A DNA stretch of 64,000 nucleotides, taken from Pseudopithomyces maydicus (taxonomy: Eukaryota; Ascomycota; Dothideomycetes; Pleosporales; Didymosphaeriaceae). The position numbers and the translations under genes are program-made. This document shows positions 1-11,253 of this stretch, piece after piece; the stretch's first letter is position 1; each line of letters begins with the position of its first letter. The DNA lies in NCBI GenBank assembly GCA_026873275.1, contig JANTUC010000011.1, positions 1,302,001-1,366,000 of the forward strand, read 5' to 3'. The notes beneath the pieces are model-generated. The model saw only the letters and a program-made list of their open reading frames with translations. It was not told where the DNA came from and searched no databases.

Positions 1-977
1 TGCGAGACTTGGGTGTATCGGTGTACAAGGGGGAAGGAACAACTGGCAAGTTTGTGGGTCATGGGTGGTCGAGGAGAGAGCTACACGGGCGGGCGATTTG
101 CTATAAATGAGAGGGCGCGCCTCTCTCGCGCAGGTGAATGCTCCTCGCGGTGATTGTGAACGAGGCACAATAATAATCGTACTTTGCGTGACGCGAGCTG
201 GAGCTCTCAACCCAGGATGCCGAAAGCGGCCTAGTCCGCCAAGGCAGGGGAGGAAGAGGCTTGGGGTCAAAGATGCTGGTGCTACTGCCGAAGGCGGTGG
301 GCGGCTGGCTGTCTCAGCAAATAGCACAAGGGCAGTGGAAGCAGGAGTAGCAGAGGAGCTACGAGGAGCTCTTGGACTGTGGAGCAAAGGGCAGCGCAAA
401 TATGCAATCAGGAAAAATTTGTGCGTACCTCGGAGCAGACGTCACAGACCACGGCTCGCGCTGGGCTTCCCGTGGTAGCGCCGCCGACGGGTGACTGGCA
501 CGAACGCGATTCGGACTGGGCCTGTGTAGGGAGGGTAGGGTGTGAGTCTTCAAAGCACACGGGCGTGGTCGTCTGCAGAGCTGGCACGTATATGGACGGG
601 ACCATCGACGGGAGCCTGGCAGCTGGGAGGGTCAGGCTCCAGGTAAATAAACACGCGTGTCTTGTGCTCGTGCCTGGTCAGAGAGGGACCGTCGAGCTTA
701 GGTGCGTCTGCCCAATCAGCGCAACCGTGTTCCGATGACCCCTCCAACACCAACAGCGGTGCTCCGCCGTCCCAACACGGAGGCCTCACGTTTGTTTGTT
801 TGTTGTCTGCAGGAGGCGGAGGAAGCGTCTGTGGGACTCTTTCATCGCGAGTGTGCAAACAGCTGCTGTCAATTTCAAATATCACCCCGCGCGCCTTCCG
901 TCACTATTCCCATATTCACGCCCACGAGACTGACTGACAACGAGGTCATGATGGAAAGGAACCCGCGCAGTCATAGA
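1..977. other. intergenic, no supported gene
   Basis: G+C-rich stretch with several overlapping open frames of about 60-140 codons on both strands. None has a recognisable domain, signal peptide or convincing splice structure, and their low-complexity Arg/Pro/Gly-rich composition is what chance frames in G+C-rich DNA give. I see no promoter or RNA gene here. Confidence 0.5.
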
Positions 978-980
978 AGA

Positions 981-1206
981 ACTGCATACCCGGACTACAC
1001 ATTAAACTGCTGAGCCTTCCGTACCATTCCAACATGCCCTCTCAAAGTACCAACGGATCTCATGTTCTACAGCTTCAGCTTCGCAGCCCGCAGTTATGAA
1101 CCCGCATACACGGATTACACATTAAACTCCTGAGCCTTCCGTCCCCAAGTTCACCTGCCCTCTCCAAGCACCAACCGACCCCAGACTCTACAGCTTCAGC
1201 TTCGCC
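981..1206. repeat. erg2: degenerate direct repeat duplicating the erg2 3' end
   Basis: Two imperfect copies of a unit of about 105 bp lie about 120 bp apart (roughly 981-1086 and 1101-1206). Both carry a shared block ATTAAACTSCTGAGCCTTCCG (at 1001 and 1121) and both end in CTACAGCTTCAGCTTCGC (at 1067 and 1188). On the minus strand the second copy encodes the last erg2 codons, the stop and its 3' flank, so the first copy is a non-coding duplicate of that tail. The middle of the unit is the most diverged part. Confidence 0.75.
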
Positions 1207-1889
1207 AGATTCGTCACCATCTCCCGCCCCGTAATCACCACCGTCCTCCACAGCGTCGGAAAGTCCAGCGTACTCGAAAAAGCTATCCACCGTCAGCACA
1301 TTACTTCCATCACCTTCTCCTCTCCCCCTTTCAAACTTACTATCCGCAAACCCGAAAAACAGCATCGGTGGAATCCACCCCTCGCGTACTCCAGCGCCCA
1401 GGTCGTGTCCCTCATCGCATACTGCTTCACCTCGCCCCTCTTCAGCGGGTGTACGGTTCCTTGGGGGTACCGCTCCGGCTCGAACGCACCCGCCTTCCAC
1501 GCCAGCTCCTCGCCCCTCAGGATCATGAAGTAATCGTCGGCCGTGTGCCGTCCCGAGTGCCCCTCGGTGCCGATCGCAGATCCAAAAATGATCAGGTACT
1601 CGGTGATGGATGCGTGAATCAGGTGCATGGCGCCCATCGCGCCGCCTGCGTTATTGAACACCCATTCCTCGTGGAGGTTCACGTGGTTGGGGTGCGATTT
1701 GGCGAGGTGAGAGACGATGTAGTCGACCACGGCGCGGGTGTCGTTGCCGTGAGCGGCGATTGCGGATTGAGAGAGCGAGTGAAGCTCGGTTGGGTCGAAT
1801 ATGTAGAATTTCTCGAGGTGGCCTTCGAGCATGTACATGATGGATGCGATGGCCGCGACCACTGCGCCCAGGAAGGTGAGGATACGCAT
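1188..1889 (-). CDS. erg2: sterol C-8 isomerase ERG2, with an apparent 1-bp frameshift
   Basis: Ergosterol pathway enzyme of the ERG2/sigma-1 receptor family, which moves the sterol double bond from C8 to C7 in the ER membrane. Exon 1 is 1341-1889 and starts with an N-terminal hydrophobic anchor (residues 1-22). It continues with the family hallmarks IFDPTELH, AAHGNDTRAVVDYIV, EEWVFNNAGGAMGAM, ITEYLIIFGSAIGTEGHSGRH and the end of ALEYARG. The next expected residues WIPPML lie in the neighbouring frame: one G is missing from the run at 1378-1381. A 58-bp intron (1283-1340, donor GTAAGT, branch GCTGAC) leads to exon 2 (1188-1282), encoding FSSTLDFPTLWRTV and ending LAKLKL-stop. The spliced length of 644 nt is one short of 215 codons, so the repaired length is 214 aa, normal for the family. 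Start ATG at 1889 was preferred because it opens the membrane anchor. No second erg2 is visible here. Confidence 0.93.
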
Positions 1890-3020
1890 GGTTGTCTCAC
1901 TAGGAAGTGATAGAAAGAGGGGTGAAGGACTAGAGAGTGAGTGCTGAAGTGAATGAGACAAGTTCATAATGATATATTTCACCTAGAAATATATCGTGAG
2001 CGAAATAGTGGTTGTCCCAAAAGGGTAATGTGCTTCGCAAAGCATACGCTTTGATTGGCTGGGTTCAACTCGATCCGGTGCTGACAAGATCAGCTCACGG
2101 AGTGCGTGGACTGCGAGAATTTGTGCATGCTTTCTAATACTTTCAGAGTAAACATCCTTCTCTCGAATCATGTATTAATTTTTCTGCTTTTTTTTTCAAG
2201 TTCTTCTCGTAATATAGTGCAAATCTCATCTCTGCGAGTCCGGCACCCTCACAGGATTCCACATCGTTGCGCACGTGCAAGCTTTCTGACCTCCTTTTGC
2301 ATTTGTGACGAGCGGCCTAAGCGATGGAAACGATTCAACGGAAGCAATAAACCTTTTAGTATAGTTGGCCGAAGTCTGCTCATTCCACATTGAGCCTTAT
2401 ACATGGCCCAGATAGGCATAGCGGGTTCCGGATGCCTCAGGAGCCCCTTGGTGTATGATCGACGTCTCTGACAGCCTCAAGTGTATCGAACCCCAAGCCG
2501 AGACACTCAGAAGCGCCGCCACATCCGACTGAACTGCTACCGAACATCTTTGATTGCGTGCATTGCACTGCGGTGAGCGCATTTCTGTACGTGAGGCAAA
2601 AGGTCAGATCGTGCGGCTCTCATCGCATATCGCATATGAGCCAGCAACTATCGGAAACGGCCCACAAACAGCAATACGCGGTTTGTTAAGGATGCTCAAC
2701 TCCATTATGGCGCCAGCCAAGGCTGTAAGGCTTCGTTGTGACACACTCTTCAGGGTGATTAGCGTGCATTGCAGACGTCTCCTTGGCCAACATTTGGACA
2801 TGGTGCACGTCTCACGCCAACAGCCGCCCGTACCTATATGCATATAAGATGGGCCCGACGTCTCTACAGTAAACGCATGAATTAGTCGATCTTTTTAACT
2901 CTTCTGTTCTTCGTATCCGCTCATTTGGTAGCGCTATCACCTTCTTGTATACGTTCTTTGTGCTGGTCGCTATACTGTTCATATTGATCGATCTTTAATT
3001 TCGGCATTCACTTTGTCAAA
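1890..3020. other. intergenic region between divergent erg2 and a secreted-protein gene
   Basis: Contains the promoters of erg2 (leftward) and the secreted-protein gene (rightward). A pyrimidine-rich tract lies at about 2178-2200 and CT-rich sequence just upstream of 3021. The short open frames here show no domain or splice logic. Confidence 0.5.
2843..2849 (+). promoter_or_regulatory. candidate TATA element for the secreted-protein gene at 3021
   Basis: A TATAAGA sequence lies about 170 bp upstream of the ATG at 3021 and is followed by a pyrimidine-rich leader, a usual layout for highly expressed secreted proteins of filamentous fungi. Position and sequence are the only support. Confidence 0.35.
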
Positions 3021-3654
3021 ATGTATACCTCGAAGACTCTTCTAGCTCTTGTTGCTGCTCTGGCTATCGGGGCCACTGCTGGTATGACCCGACCATGTTA
3101 GCGAAAGCATCGACATGTGCTGATATTCAATCATAGCTCCTACCACCTTGAACCGTCGCCAGAATGGGTGTTTTATTGTGGGTACAACCACACTACCCCA
3201 GGAAACGGCGGACTCTGCAGACATACTCGCAAAGACCGTGACGTGCGGCAACACCAAGACCATCGGCAACGTTCCCGATGTGTCTACCAACGGCGTTTCT
3301 TTCTCCGATATCGATTTCTCGAAGTCCTCGTCTACTCCTCTGCAATTCGCGCTCGACAAGTTCGCTACCGCCACCCCGCTGGCATCGACCGACCTTGCTG
3401 CATTCCAGACCAACCTGGATCTATACGGCGCTACCGAAGTTGGCATCCGCAGCGAAGGAGGCAACCTGGCAATCAAGGAGCCCAAGTTCTTCCTTGCGTT
3501 CCAGGTTGCGAGGATTAAGACGGCTCAAGGCATTGCGATAACGAACCCGGGACAGACGGTAGAGCATCTGCTTGGAAAGGTGCAGAAGAATGCCGGACGG
3601 GCTGACCAGGCGCTGTTGCCCCAGGTGGAAGCTCTGGCAAAACAGTTGTCGTAG
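3021..3654 (+). CDS. small secreted protein, function unknown
   Basis: Two exons, 3021-3081 and 3137-3654, split by a 55-bp intron (donor GTATGA, acceptor CATAG), encode 192 aa. The first 20 residues (MYTSKTLLALVAALAIGATA) are a classic signal peptide, followed by a short basic stretch LNRRQ that could be a propeptide cleavage region. The mature part is Ser/Thr/Ala-rich with only two cysteines (in NGCFIV and VTCGNT), which could form one disulfide. I recognise no enzyme or carbohydrate-binding domain. It is probably a secreted or wall-associated protein and could be an effector candidate. The intron placed between signal peptide and mature protein is common in such genes. Confidence 0.82.
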
Positions 3655-5331
3655 GGCCGGTGATTCTGTGGCGGCGGAAAGAGCATCCTCTATCAGCTAC
3701 GGCTGAGGTCTGATCGTGTAGGGAAGGTAAAACTTCGCCCTATTTCGGCCAAGCAGGCGGATGACGGTGGGAGATTAAAGGCTTGAGAGCAACGGGAGAA
3801 CAATGCGCGTAATAAATATCGTCGTTGTCCCGGATGACATTATACATATCGAAATCAATAGTACACATTCACGAACAAGAGTGTTAGTAGGCAAGACCGC
3901 CGTGAGATAAGAATGCTTTCAACTTGTTCGAGTGGTAGGGGCGTCGCGGGGTACACCCCAGGCGAGACGTGGTCCGCTGTTTCCAGCAGGTGGAGAGACA
4001 GTAGTCGCCATGGCGGCACCGGTGACGTTGCGAGCAAGAAAAAGATTGGAAGTGGGGGTGGGGGTTGGGGGCTTTGCATCAGACGTATGTAGAGCAGACC
4101 GGCCAGAAATGCCACGGCTTCCAAGTTTTCAGCAGTCGTGACCGGTCGAGGCAGCCCACTTTGCAAGATGTTTGAGGTGGGGTCCAACCAGGTGGTATTT
4201 CGGGTGATTCCATGGCGCAAGCTCTTAGTGTGCTGCTGCATGCCTGTCCGGGCTTACGTGCAGCATGGAAAGACAGGCAGACGTTACAGCGGCCCTACTG
4301 CGCGCGGGCGGTGCAGTCTTTATTTTAAGACAGGTTCCTGGATGTCAGAAGTTTAAGTCAGCCATGGCTGCCATGCAAGCCTTGTATGTTCAGCAAGTAC
4401 ACCTGAGACGGTTCTGTCATGTGGACCGCGGATCCCTGTGGGTACTCGAGACGTCACCGCAAAATGTGCACGTCGCGCGTTATGCGACTACGGCTGGAGG
4501 TGGCTAGGTGTGGTGAAGAGCACACGTCGTCACCGGGGCTGGGCCAAGTCCGCGGGCGGCGCCCCAGCAGCAGCGCAGATGGACTGCCTGCTGCAGGCTG
4601 CACATGTCCGGTGCACGGCGACATCTCACGGCGAGACGACAGCTGTGGGGAGAGCCTGGGGATGACGCGGCGAGAATTTGGGAAGTGCGGACCGGCGTGG
4701 GCGCTGGCTCTGGCTCTCCAGGGCTGGGCTCTACGCACGCATAGGTACACAGATTTGTTGCGGCTGGATTGGTGTTTGGAAACAAGACTTGTGAACCCAC
4801 GGCCCTTTCAGGCTGGCCCAGGCGCACTCGTGCCTGCCGCTTCTGGTAGCGCATCCTCGACGGGAAGGCACGACCGCGTGCAAGCAGCAGCGACCGGCAG
4901 AGCCCTTCACATGCACCACCAGACACCTGCACACGCACACACGGCGACGCGCACACAATCCGCACACACGTCCACCGCTGCTGGGCTTGCTGCCTCGCAT
5001 CGACCCAGCATTGACTCCTCGCCGGCTGATCGCCCGCCCAAGCCTCGCGGTTTTGCACCGGGGCGCACGGGCACAGCCCATCGCCAACCCCAACCTCTTT
5101 GGTCTTAAGCTTGCGTCCCCCTTGCGCGTTGTGATGAGCCTCTGCCTCCTCTCCGCCGCGCCTTTTCCACCACCATCCCGCTGAAACAAACCCTCTGCCC
5201 CAGCGACGCCGCGCACGCTGCCGATTCGCGCGGCCCCCTTCAACACGGCGCGGGGACAGCAGCGACGGTACGACGAACGTGTCGCCCGTCGAGCTAGTGG
5301 AGCCCTAGTATCCATAGGGGATGAACCTTCT
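3655..5331. other. long intergenic region / probable long 5' leader
   Basis: After the terminator region of the secreted-protein gene the sequence becomes increasingly G+C-rich toward 5331. The 4.4-5.3 kb part holds overlapping open frames on both strands (up to 229 codons) of Arg/Ala/Pro/His-rich composition with no domains. I read these as chance frames in the leader or promoter of the next gene. CACA repeats occur at about 4918-4972. Confidence 0.45.
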
Positions 5332-5374
5332 ATGGCCGGGCCTCACGTTGCGATCGCGAGACGAAGAACCTTGA
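5321..5374 (+). promoter_or_regulatory. upstream ORF overlapping the start of the four-TM gene
   Basis: An ATG 11 bases before the main ATG opens an 18-codon frame (17 aa) that runs through the main start in a different frame and stops at 5372-5374. If the transcript begins upstream, ribosomes using this ATG would bypass the main start, a simple means of lowering translation. The main ATG has the sequence ttctATGGCC, with the G at +4. Confidence 0.4.
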
Positions 5375-6252
5375 CTTCCTCCGACGACCGCTACCCACCC
5401 TCCGTGCCCACCTACACCGACTCGATCCTCGACAGCCCCATAGGGCCTCAATTGCACCACCCACTGCACCCCGTGCCCGAGGACATCGCCCGCTGCAAGA
5501 CGCCTTCCAAGCCGCCCCCAAGAGCTGCCCGCTTCACCGCGCGCATGCCAATGCCTTTCGAGCTCTCCAGCTGGCATGCGCACTGGCTCAACCGACTGCG
5601 CTCGGCCCTCCGCCTGCTGGTCATTGTGCTCAGCGGTGCCGTCATCGTCTTCCTCGTCCACACCCTCGAGATCTTCCGCAGCAACCGCTACATCGACCTG
5701 CGCAAGAATGAGCTGCCCATGACGTGGCCCGCCCGCACCAACCTCGCGCCCACCCTCATCCTCTTCGCCGTGGCCGTCGCCAGCTTCGTCTCCTCCGTCG
5801 CCGTCGTTGCCCTGTCGCTCAGGCGCAACTTCCGCAGGCCCACCCGCTCCGCAGCCATCTACCGCGTCGTCGCCGGCGGCGTCGGCGTGCTGCTCTGGGT
5901 CATTGCCATAGCCGAATTCTCCCTGCTCGACAGGGCCAGCAAAGCCAGCCTGGGCAGGTATTCCTGTGGCAACAGCCATGTGATGAGCAACGGCCGCTAC
6001 CAATACCGCGCTGTCTGCGAAGAGCAGGTAAGCCACTTTCCAATCTCTACACCTGCGACCTCGACTAACACGATGCACCAGGGAGTCGCCTTCTACCTCG
6101 CCATGGGCGCTGCAGCCGCCGAGCTCGCCACCCTCCTTACCCTCGCCGTGACCACCCCCAACACCCCGGACCAGTACTTCCCGGGACAGAAAGACGACCA
6201 CGAAAAGAAGCGATCGATGAGCATCAGCGGGAGCACCAAGCGCCTCCCATGA
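5332..6252 (+). CDS. four-transmembrane (MARVEL-like topology) protein, function unknown
   Basis: Exons 5332-6027 and 6082-6252 flank a 54-bp intron (donor GTAAGC, acceptor CACCAG) and give 288 aa. The intron is a multiple of three without a stop, so retention would add 18 residues. The first 85 residues are Pro/Arg-rich and cytosolic-looking. Four hydrophobic segments follow at about residues 88-110, 135-158, 180-200 and 233-255, the third followed by a loop with two cysteines (SCGNSH and VCEEQ) that may be extracellular. The tail is short, charged and Lys-rich. Topology resembles fungal MARVEL-type or SUR7-like four-TM proteins, but no signature motif fixes the family. Confidence 0.8.
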   Translation: MAGPHVAIARRRTLTSSDDRYPPSVPTYTDSILDSPIGPQLHHPLHPVPEDIARCKTPSKPPPRAARFTARMPMPFELSSWHAHWLNRLRSALRLLVIVLSGAVIVFLVHTLEIFRSNRYIDLRKNELPMTWPARTNLAPTLILFAVAVASFVSSVAVVALSLRRNFRRPTRSAAIYRVVAGGVGVLLWVIAIAEFSLLDRASKASLGRYSCGNSHVMSNGRYQYRAVCEEQVSHFPISTPATSTNTMHQGVAFYLAMGAAAAELATLLTLAVTTPNTPDQYFPGQKDDHEKKRSMSISGSTKRLP

Positions 6253-8485
6253 CCCTCTCTCCTTCACCGACACGAAAATCACCCCAATCCACCTCTCGTT
6301 CTTCTCTGTACAGATACTTGTTTCTACGTCACTGCATGATACCCCGGGGTTTGCAAATTTTGGTCTTTCTGGGTGGGCAAAAAACATATGGCGTTTCTTT
6401 AGCATGACGATTTCTTTGGCTTTTTCTCCACATGCATCTGCATTTCTCGGAGTTGCATAGTCACTTTACTTTTGTGTTACGGCTTGACGATACCTTAGAC
6501 GGATGTAGCAGACAGGGCTGCTCCAAGGGAGCCGAGGAAGATGATGCCCCAGCCCAGTTGGCCCACGGCCGTGCCATGTAGTCGGCGAGCGTCGGTCGCA
6601 CTTGCAATGCGATCCTACTGATACTCGATGTTGCCCCCATACCCCCTTGTAATTCACCCCCGTAAATACGCTTCATCAAAAATCGAATACCAGTATATAC
6701 ATGGACGCGCCTTTTCCTATTCCCTTATCTCTGCCGCCTTGTATGTTTGCCTCGTGCATGCCTTGTCACGCACGCACGCGCTTGGCACACCACCTGGGCA
6801 GCTTTTTCCAGACAAGGCGCTTCCGGCCTTCCGTGATAACGAGGTCGAAAGTTACAAGTCCTGCTCGACGTGACGCATTTCCCTGCTTTGGGACCCTCAC
6901 GATGGCGGTCGGCCCCCGCAATTCTTACCGCTAGACGGCAGAGGCCCCGCTGCACAAGACGGCTCTCGGTGCCGGTGCGTCGCCGGAGGTGTGCCGGCGG
7001 AGAGCTTTTGTTGGAAGCTGGGAAGCTTGGTTTCAGGTGACGTGACGACGCGCGGTGGGCGGCCATGGGCGACGGGGAAGCTTCGCTATGATTGGTGGGG
7101 GGTTAGGGGGCTGCACGCGTTGCTGGGGACGATCGTTGGCGATCTGTATGTATCGTTTATCGTGGTGAGAAATTTTCGGGGGTTGGGAAGGGGTGATGAG
7201 TGTTTAGGGTAAGAATGAGATGCAGATATTCTGTTCGAATCATGAGGCTACTACATATGGTAGGTAATCTACTTCAAAGGATGGGCGATGATGATGTGTT
7301 GCAAGGTTTGCGCATTAGGTCTGCAGCGTTCACGGTACACGACGTCACACAGATTGGGTGGAAGGAATGTGGTGCAACCAATTCTGCATCGTAGGATTGT
7401 GACCACGGGCAGATCTGGAGATTTCCATCCTCGGGCGCTCGATATCAATACTTTCCCATCCAGCAGTCTATATACGCCAGTACCCAAGTATCTAAGAACC
7501 TTAACTCTAATATCACGTGGCCGCAAGCTCCACAGTGTCTGAGTGGACCAATACCACGCCTCCCGCGTCCCCTTCTTGGTTGGCAAAGCGATCCGGCACG
7601 TTGAGGTTTCTACTTTTCACCAATGCAGGGTCTTAATCTCGCAACGGCCGCTAAAGGAATGGATGTGCGTGGACATGGCACCTAGTATCATTCAACGAAA
7701 CATCCAAGTCGCTATGGCATCAACTTTTTTCATTGCAGGGGGATTGTAAAAGGGTCTGCGTGATTTCTTGAGCATGTCATACCTATCCGTTTCGCATTTG
7801 CCCCTGGGCCTGGATCGTATGTCCAGGTCGGCGTGTACTTACTGTGTGTGTACTGCCCCCGCACGTTCTCTGCCTCAGCCCCACGCCATCTTGCGCGCAG
7901 CCACATAGGTACTGTGCACGCATTGGGAAACTGGCAAAACGAAATCCACTTGCAGAGGCGCAGACTGTGGGGAAGTGTTTTCGTTTTTCCCACGCATGTT
8001 CGAAGCACTGGCTTGTCATTCGCTTGGGTACACTTGACCCGATTCGTACCAGGGAGATCGGTTTCACAAATCCGCTGTCCGCATCTCATTCGTGCTTCTA
8101 TTTTCCATCAACCAGTATGTAGCTGTGGGCTATAGCCTACAACCCCGGTGGAGGCTGTAACCGCCCCCGTAAGGCTGCAGTCGGCGACCTTCAAAATGCC
8201 AGCTCCCCATCTGGCGCCTCTCATTGGTACACCCACCAAAGCTCCCAGCCTGTAGCTGGCATTCAACGTTTGAGCCTCAAATGTGGTGGTCGCCTGAGAA
8301 GCCACCTTGGCTGTGACACCGGGAACGGTGCTGCGGTCTAGAAATACCGCGGTGCGCCTTTCACGCTCGTAGCCTTTTTTCAAAACTTCCGCCTTGCACA
8401 GTGACTTTTTTTTTTTTTTTTTGCCTGGTGTTGTCAGCCAGGGCGCCCCACGACTAGATGCTGCAAGCTTGCCAAAAACGAAGCA
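6253..8485. other. long intergenic region
   Basis: No supported gene in 2.2 kb. Open frames of 60-130 codons lack domains and ATG or splice logic. A run of 17 T residues (8406-8422) lies 63 bp before the next ATG, in the position of a fungal pyrimidine tract. Confidence 0.5.
8406..8422 (+). promoter_or_regulatory. oligo-T tract upstream of the type II membrane protein gene
   Basis: Seventeen consecutive T residues within a pyrimidine-rich leader just upstream of the ATG at 8486. Such dT tracts are common nucleosome-poor promoter elements in fungi. A role here is an inference. Confidence 0.35.
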
Positions 8486-9434
8486 ATGCCAAGCTCGAAC
8501 GCTCACAACGGTGCCTCGATCCAGAATGATCCGAACTCGATTGGTCCGCTGTCACCGAGCCTTGTTGCGCCGGAGGTCAATCGCGACGATGAGGGGTTGC
8601 AGGTTGATCCTAATGGGTCGTATCCGTTTCCGACGACAAAAGAGGTAGATAGCACGTCGAAGCACTGGCTACCCTGGCCGAATTCGGTAGCAAGTTCAGA
8701 AAAACAGCTGTGCAGAGGGCAAGAAGGTCTTATTCCCGTCGAAGAGAGTATAGTCCGCCGCAACGACAAGATATGGCGCTTTAGAAGGAAGCCTTTCATC
8801 ATAATCACCTCCATATGCATCGTCGTAGCAATATGCGCCATAGTAGGCGGCGTCGTAGGAAGCCAACGCGCCACCAAGACCGCTCACGCGTACGTTTCCC
8901 AACCCAAAAGCCCCAATCACCACCCTCCTCGCTGACGTATGCCTCAGACCGACACCGATCACCACCGACCCCTCCGACCCAGATGGCGCAGACAACCCCA
9001 ACGTCCAAGCAGCACCGGTCGAAGAAGGCACAACCGGCATGGCGCACCTCCCCTGCGTCTCCGCGACCGTCCTCCCCTCCTCCGCCCCCCAAGCAACCCC
9101 CCGCGACATTGACAACCCCTACAACTCCCCAGTCGGCGCCCGCTCCTCGTACGACATCACGTGCCGTCGCGGTGTGCCCGGCGGTGGGGGCTCGGACGGG
9201 AACGCGATCATCAATCTGCGAACGTTCATCACGTATAACTTTACGGCTTGTATGGATCATTGCTCTGAGGTGAGGGGGTGCATGGGCGTGGTTTACAGTG
9301 CGAATTTGACGGATATGGTGACGGATGGGGATCCCGGAGGGAATTGTCTGCTGAAGAATTCGACGTGGGCGCCGAGTGCGGTGAGGATGTATTGGTTTGC
9401 GAGTGCGGTGAGGAGGGGGTGTGAGATGTTATGA
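8486..9434 (+). CDS. type II membrane protein with apple/PAN-like cysteine-rich ectodomain
   Basis: Exons 8486-8889 and 8948-9434 surround a 58-bp intron (donor GTACGT, branch GCTGAC, acceptor CTCAG) and give 296 aa. A hydrophilic N-terminal tail of about 100 residues is followed by a single membrane span (FIIITSICIVVAICAIVGGVV) with basic residues before it (RRKPF), predicting an inside N-terminus. The outer part begins with a Pro/Asp-rich linker, then a cysteine-rich domain whose spacing ACMDHCSEVRGCMGVVYS ... NCLLKN matches fungal apple/PAN-like modules, which bind carbohydrate or protein. Probably plasma-membrane located. The ligand cannot be deduced. Confidence 0.82.
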
Positions 9435-10004
9435 TGTTATGTTAGATGTGTAGATAGATAGATACCCATGGTTATCAGCAGTATATGTTGAATATTGAAC
9501 TACCCTCTTCGTGGTAAATGTATTGATACTTGAGAGATTCTGGAGCTAGGACGACGGTATTGATGGTGGGGGTAAAGAACTTTGGGAAACGTCTGGATAG
9601 TAACATTGGTAGCGCCTTGGGGGTCGGTCGCAAACATTGGTCCAATAGTATCTGTTCCAATAATGCAGGCGGAAAATCCTCCAATGAAGATTGCTAAAGA
9701 AATAATCACTGCCGTCTCAACAGTGCTAGAACCAGCGGAAACTGAAGATGTATAAGAAATAGATGTTTTGAAAATGCGGAAGTGTACTATTCGTCAATCA
9801 TTAGTATGTATCGGTATCACAACTGAAATCAAAATTTGTGCAATCAACACAAGGAATTACTAAAATGCTTCACAGTCACTGCTATGGTAAAAATTCTTCT
9901 ATTGTCATAGCGCTTTGATCATTACTATGGGAAGAAACATTCTGTGTCCTGCAACATGGACTAATTCATTATAGTTTATCTCCGTGCACCTTCATCCAGA
10001 GTGA
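9435..10004. other. intergenic region between convergent genes
   Basis: A+T-rich sequence between two convergent 3' ends, holding GATA-like and short repeated TAGATAGATAGATA at about 9450-9465. No gene supported. Confidence 0.5.
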
Positions 10005-11253
10005 CTAATCGGTAGCCAACTTCTTGATGATCTCTGTGATACGCGAATGAATTTCCTCAAGCGTTTGTTTGGTGGTATCACGAATGCCTGCGTCGACTAT
10101 CTCGCTGAGTTCCATCATGTAACCCGAGATCTAACACAGATCAGTACAACATTCAATACGTTGGTGCAATAGTCAAGTATAGACTTACTTCATTGCGCAG
10201 TGCGTTGAGTGCGTCTTTCACTTCCTTATTCTTGTTGCCGGCATTCTTAATCTTTTTGACATAATCTTTGTACACCTCGTTGCAAGCTTCCTCGAATTTG
10301 TTCAACAGGTCAGCCTTGCCTTGAATCTCCATTCGTTCCCCACTAAGGAGATAAAGATATTCGATGAATGCTGCCAATCGCTGCTCGCCCGCCTGGCGCT
10401 TGACCACGGGCTCCTTGACATGGCGAATGCTCACAGCTAACTCATCTAGACCTAGTGGTCCCAACCTCATGTCCGTAGGAACCTGGACAATGTCGCCGCC
10501 GGGCCTTATGGCTTTCTTGTGGAACAAATAGAAATTGCCTTCGATACTGGCGACCCATACCTTGTTGCCGTTCTTCTCGAATTTATCCGATCCCATTCCA
10601 ACGCAGAGAATCGTGTTGATCCGGCCGTCGTAGAATTCTACTCGTTGATCTTCGACAAGATAACTCAATGGATCACCGAGAATTTTTTGGACTAGTTCGT
10701 AGGCATCTGGGCATTTGCGTTGACCGTGTACCTCGAAATCTTCGAACCGGTAGGTAGGCCTCACCATCCGCTTACAAGCGTCCTTGAGATAAGTGAGAAA
10801 GCCCGTATCCTCAACTCTGCTGATGTTCTTGGATTTGAGTAGAAGACACTTGATCATTGCATCCATGTGCTGAGCGGCTTCTTGGGCTCTACTCTGAGAC
10901 TGATCGTTTGACCGAATGAGACTGGCGAACCTTCCCTCGCAGAAGCTTGGAAGCTTGTCTGAGGGTACTTTTGACCACTTAACAAGTTCAGACTCCTCTC
11001 CTGGCGGCGATTTGTTGCGAATGAAGACAACCTCGTCGTGGGAAAGGAAACCCCAAAGCTCAAGGGGCTTGCCCGGCTTGTTTTCGTATGTGCCGATTAG
11101 AATACCGGGAACATTGGTATCACTGAGTTTCGAAGTTTTCATGAATGTATGATCGCTTGGGTTGAGTTGATCGTAATAGTTCTCATAACCGCCCTTCCTA
11201 ACATGCTCCTGCATGTCAGACAAGGCACAGAATTGCTTGGTCGGAGTTTGCAT
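10005..11253 (-). CDS. conserved hypothetical protein, 396 aa
   Basis: Exon 1 is 10189-11253 and exon 2 is 10005-10130, joined across a 58-bp intron (donor GTAAGT, acceptor TTAG). The protein begins MQTPTKQFCALSDMQEHV, has no signal peptide or membrane span, and mixes alpha/beta-looking sequence in its first 300 residues with a charged, helix-rich C-terminus (from about residue 310) that may form a coiled coil, reading through LLNKFEEACNEVYKDYVKK to the second exon (EIVDAGIRDTTKQTLEEIHSRI). I do not recognise a family. The clean frame of more than 1 kb and perfect splice phase make it a real gene, probably cytosolic. Confidence 0.8.

Noticed and set aside
4419..5315. Several 180-230 codon frames in the G+C-rich leader region
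   Set aside because: They overlap each other on both strands and have shadow-like composition without domains or conserved starts.
5305..6405. A 366-codon minus-strand frame over the four-TM gene
   Set aside because: It is antisense to a well-supported two-exon gene, has Gly/Val/Glu-rich shadow composition and no domain.
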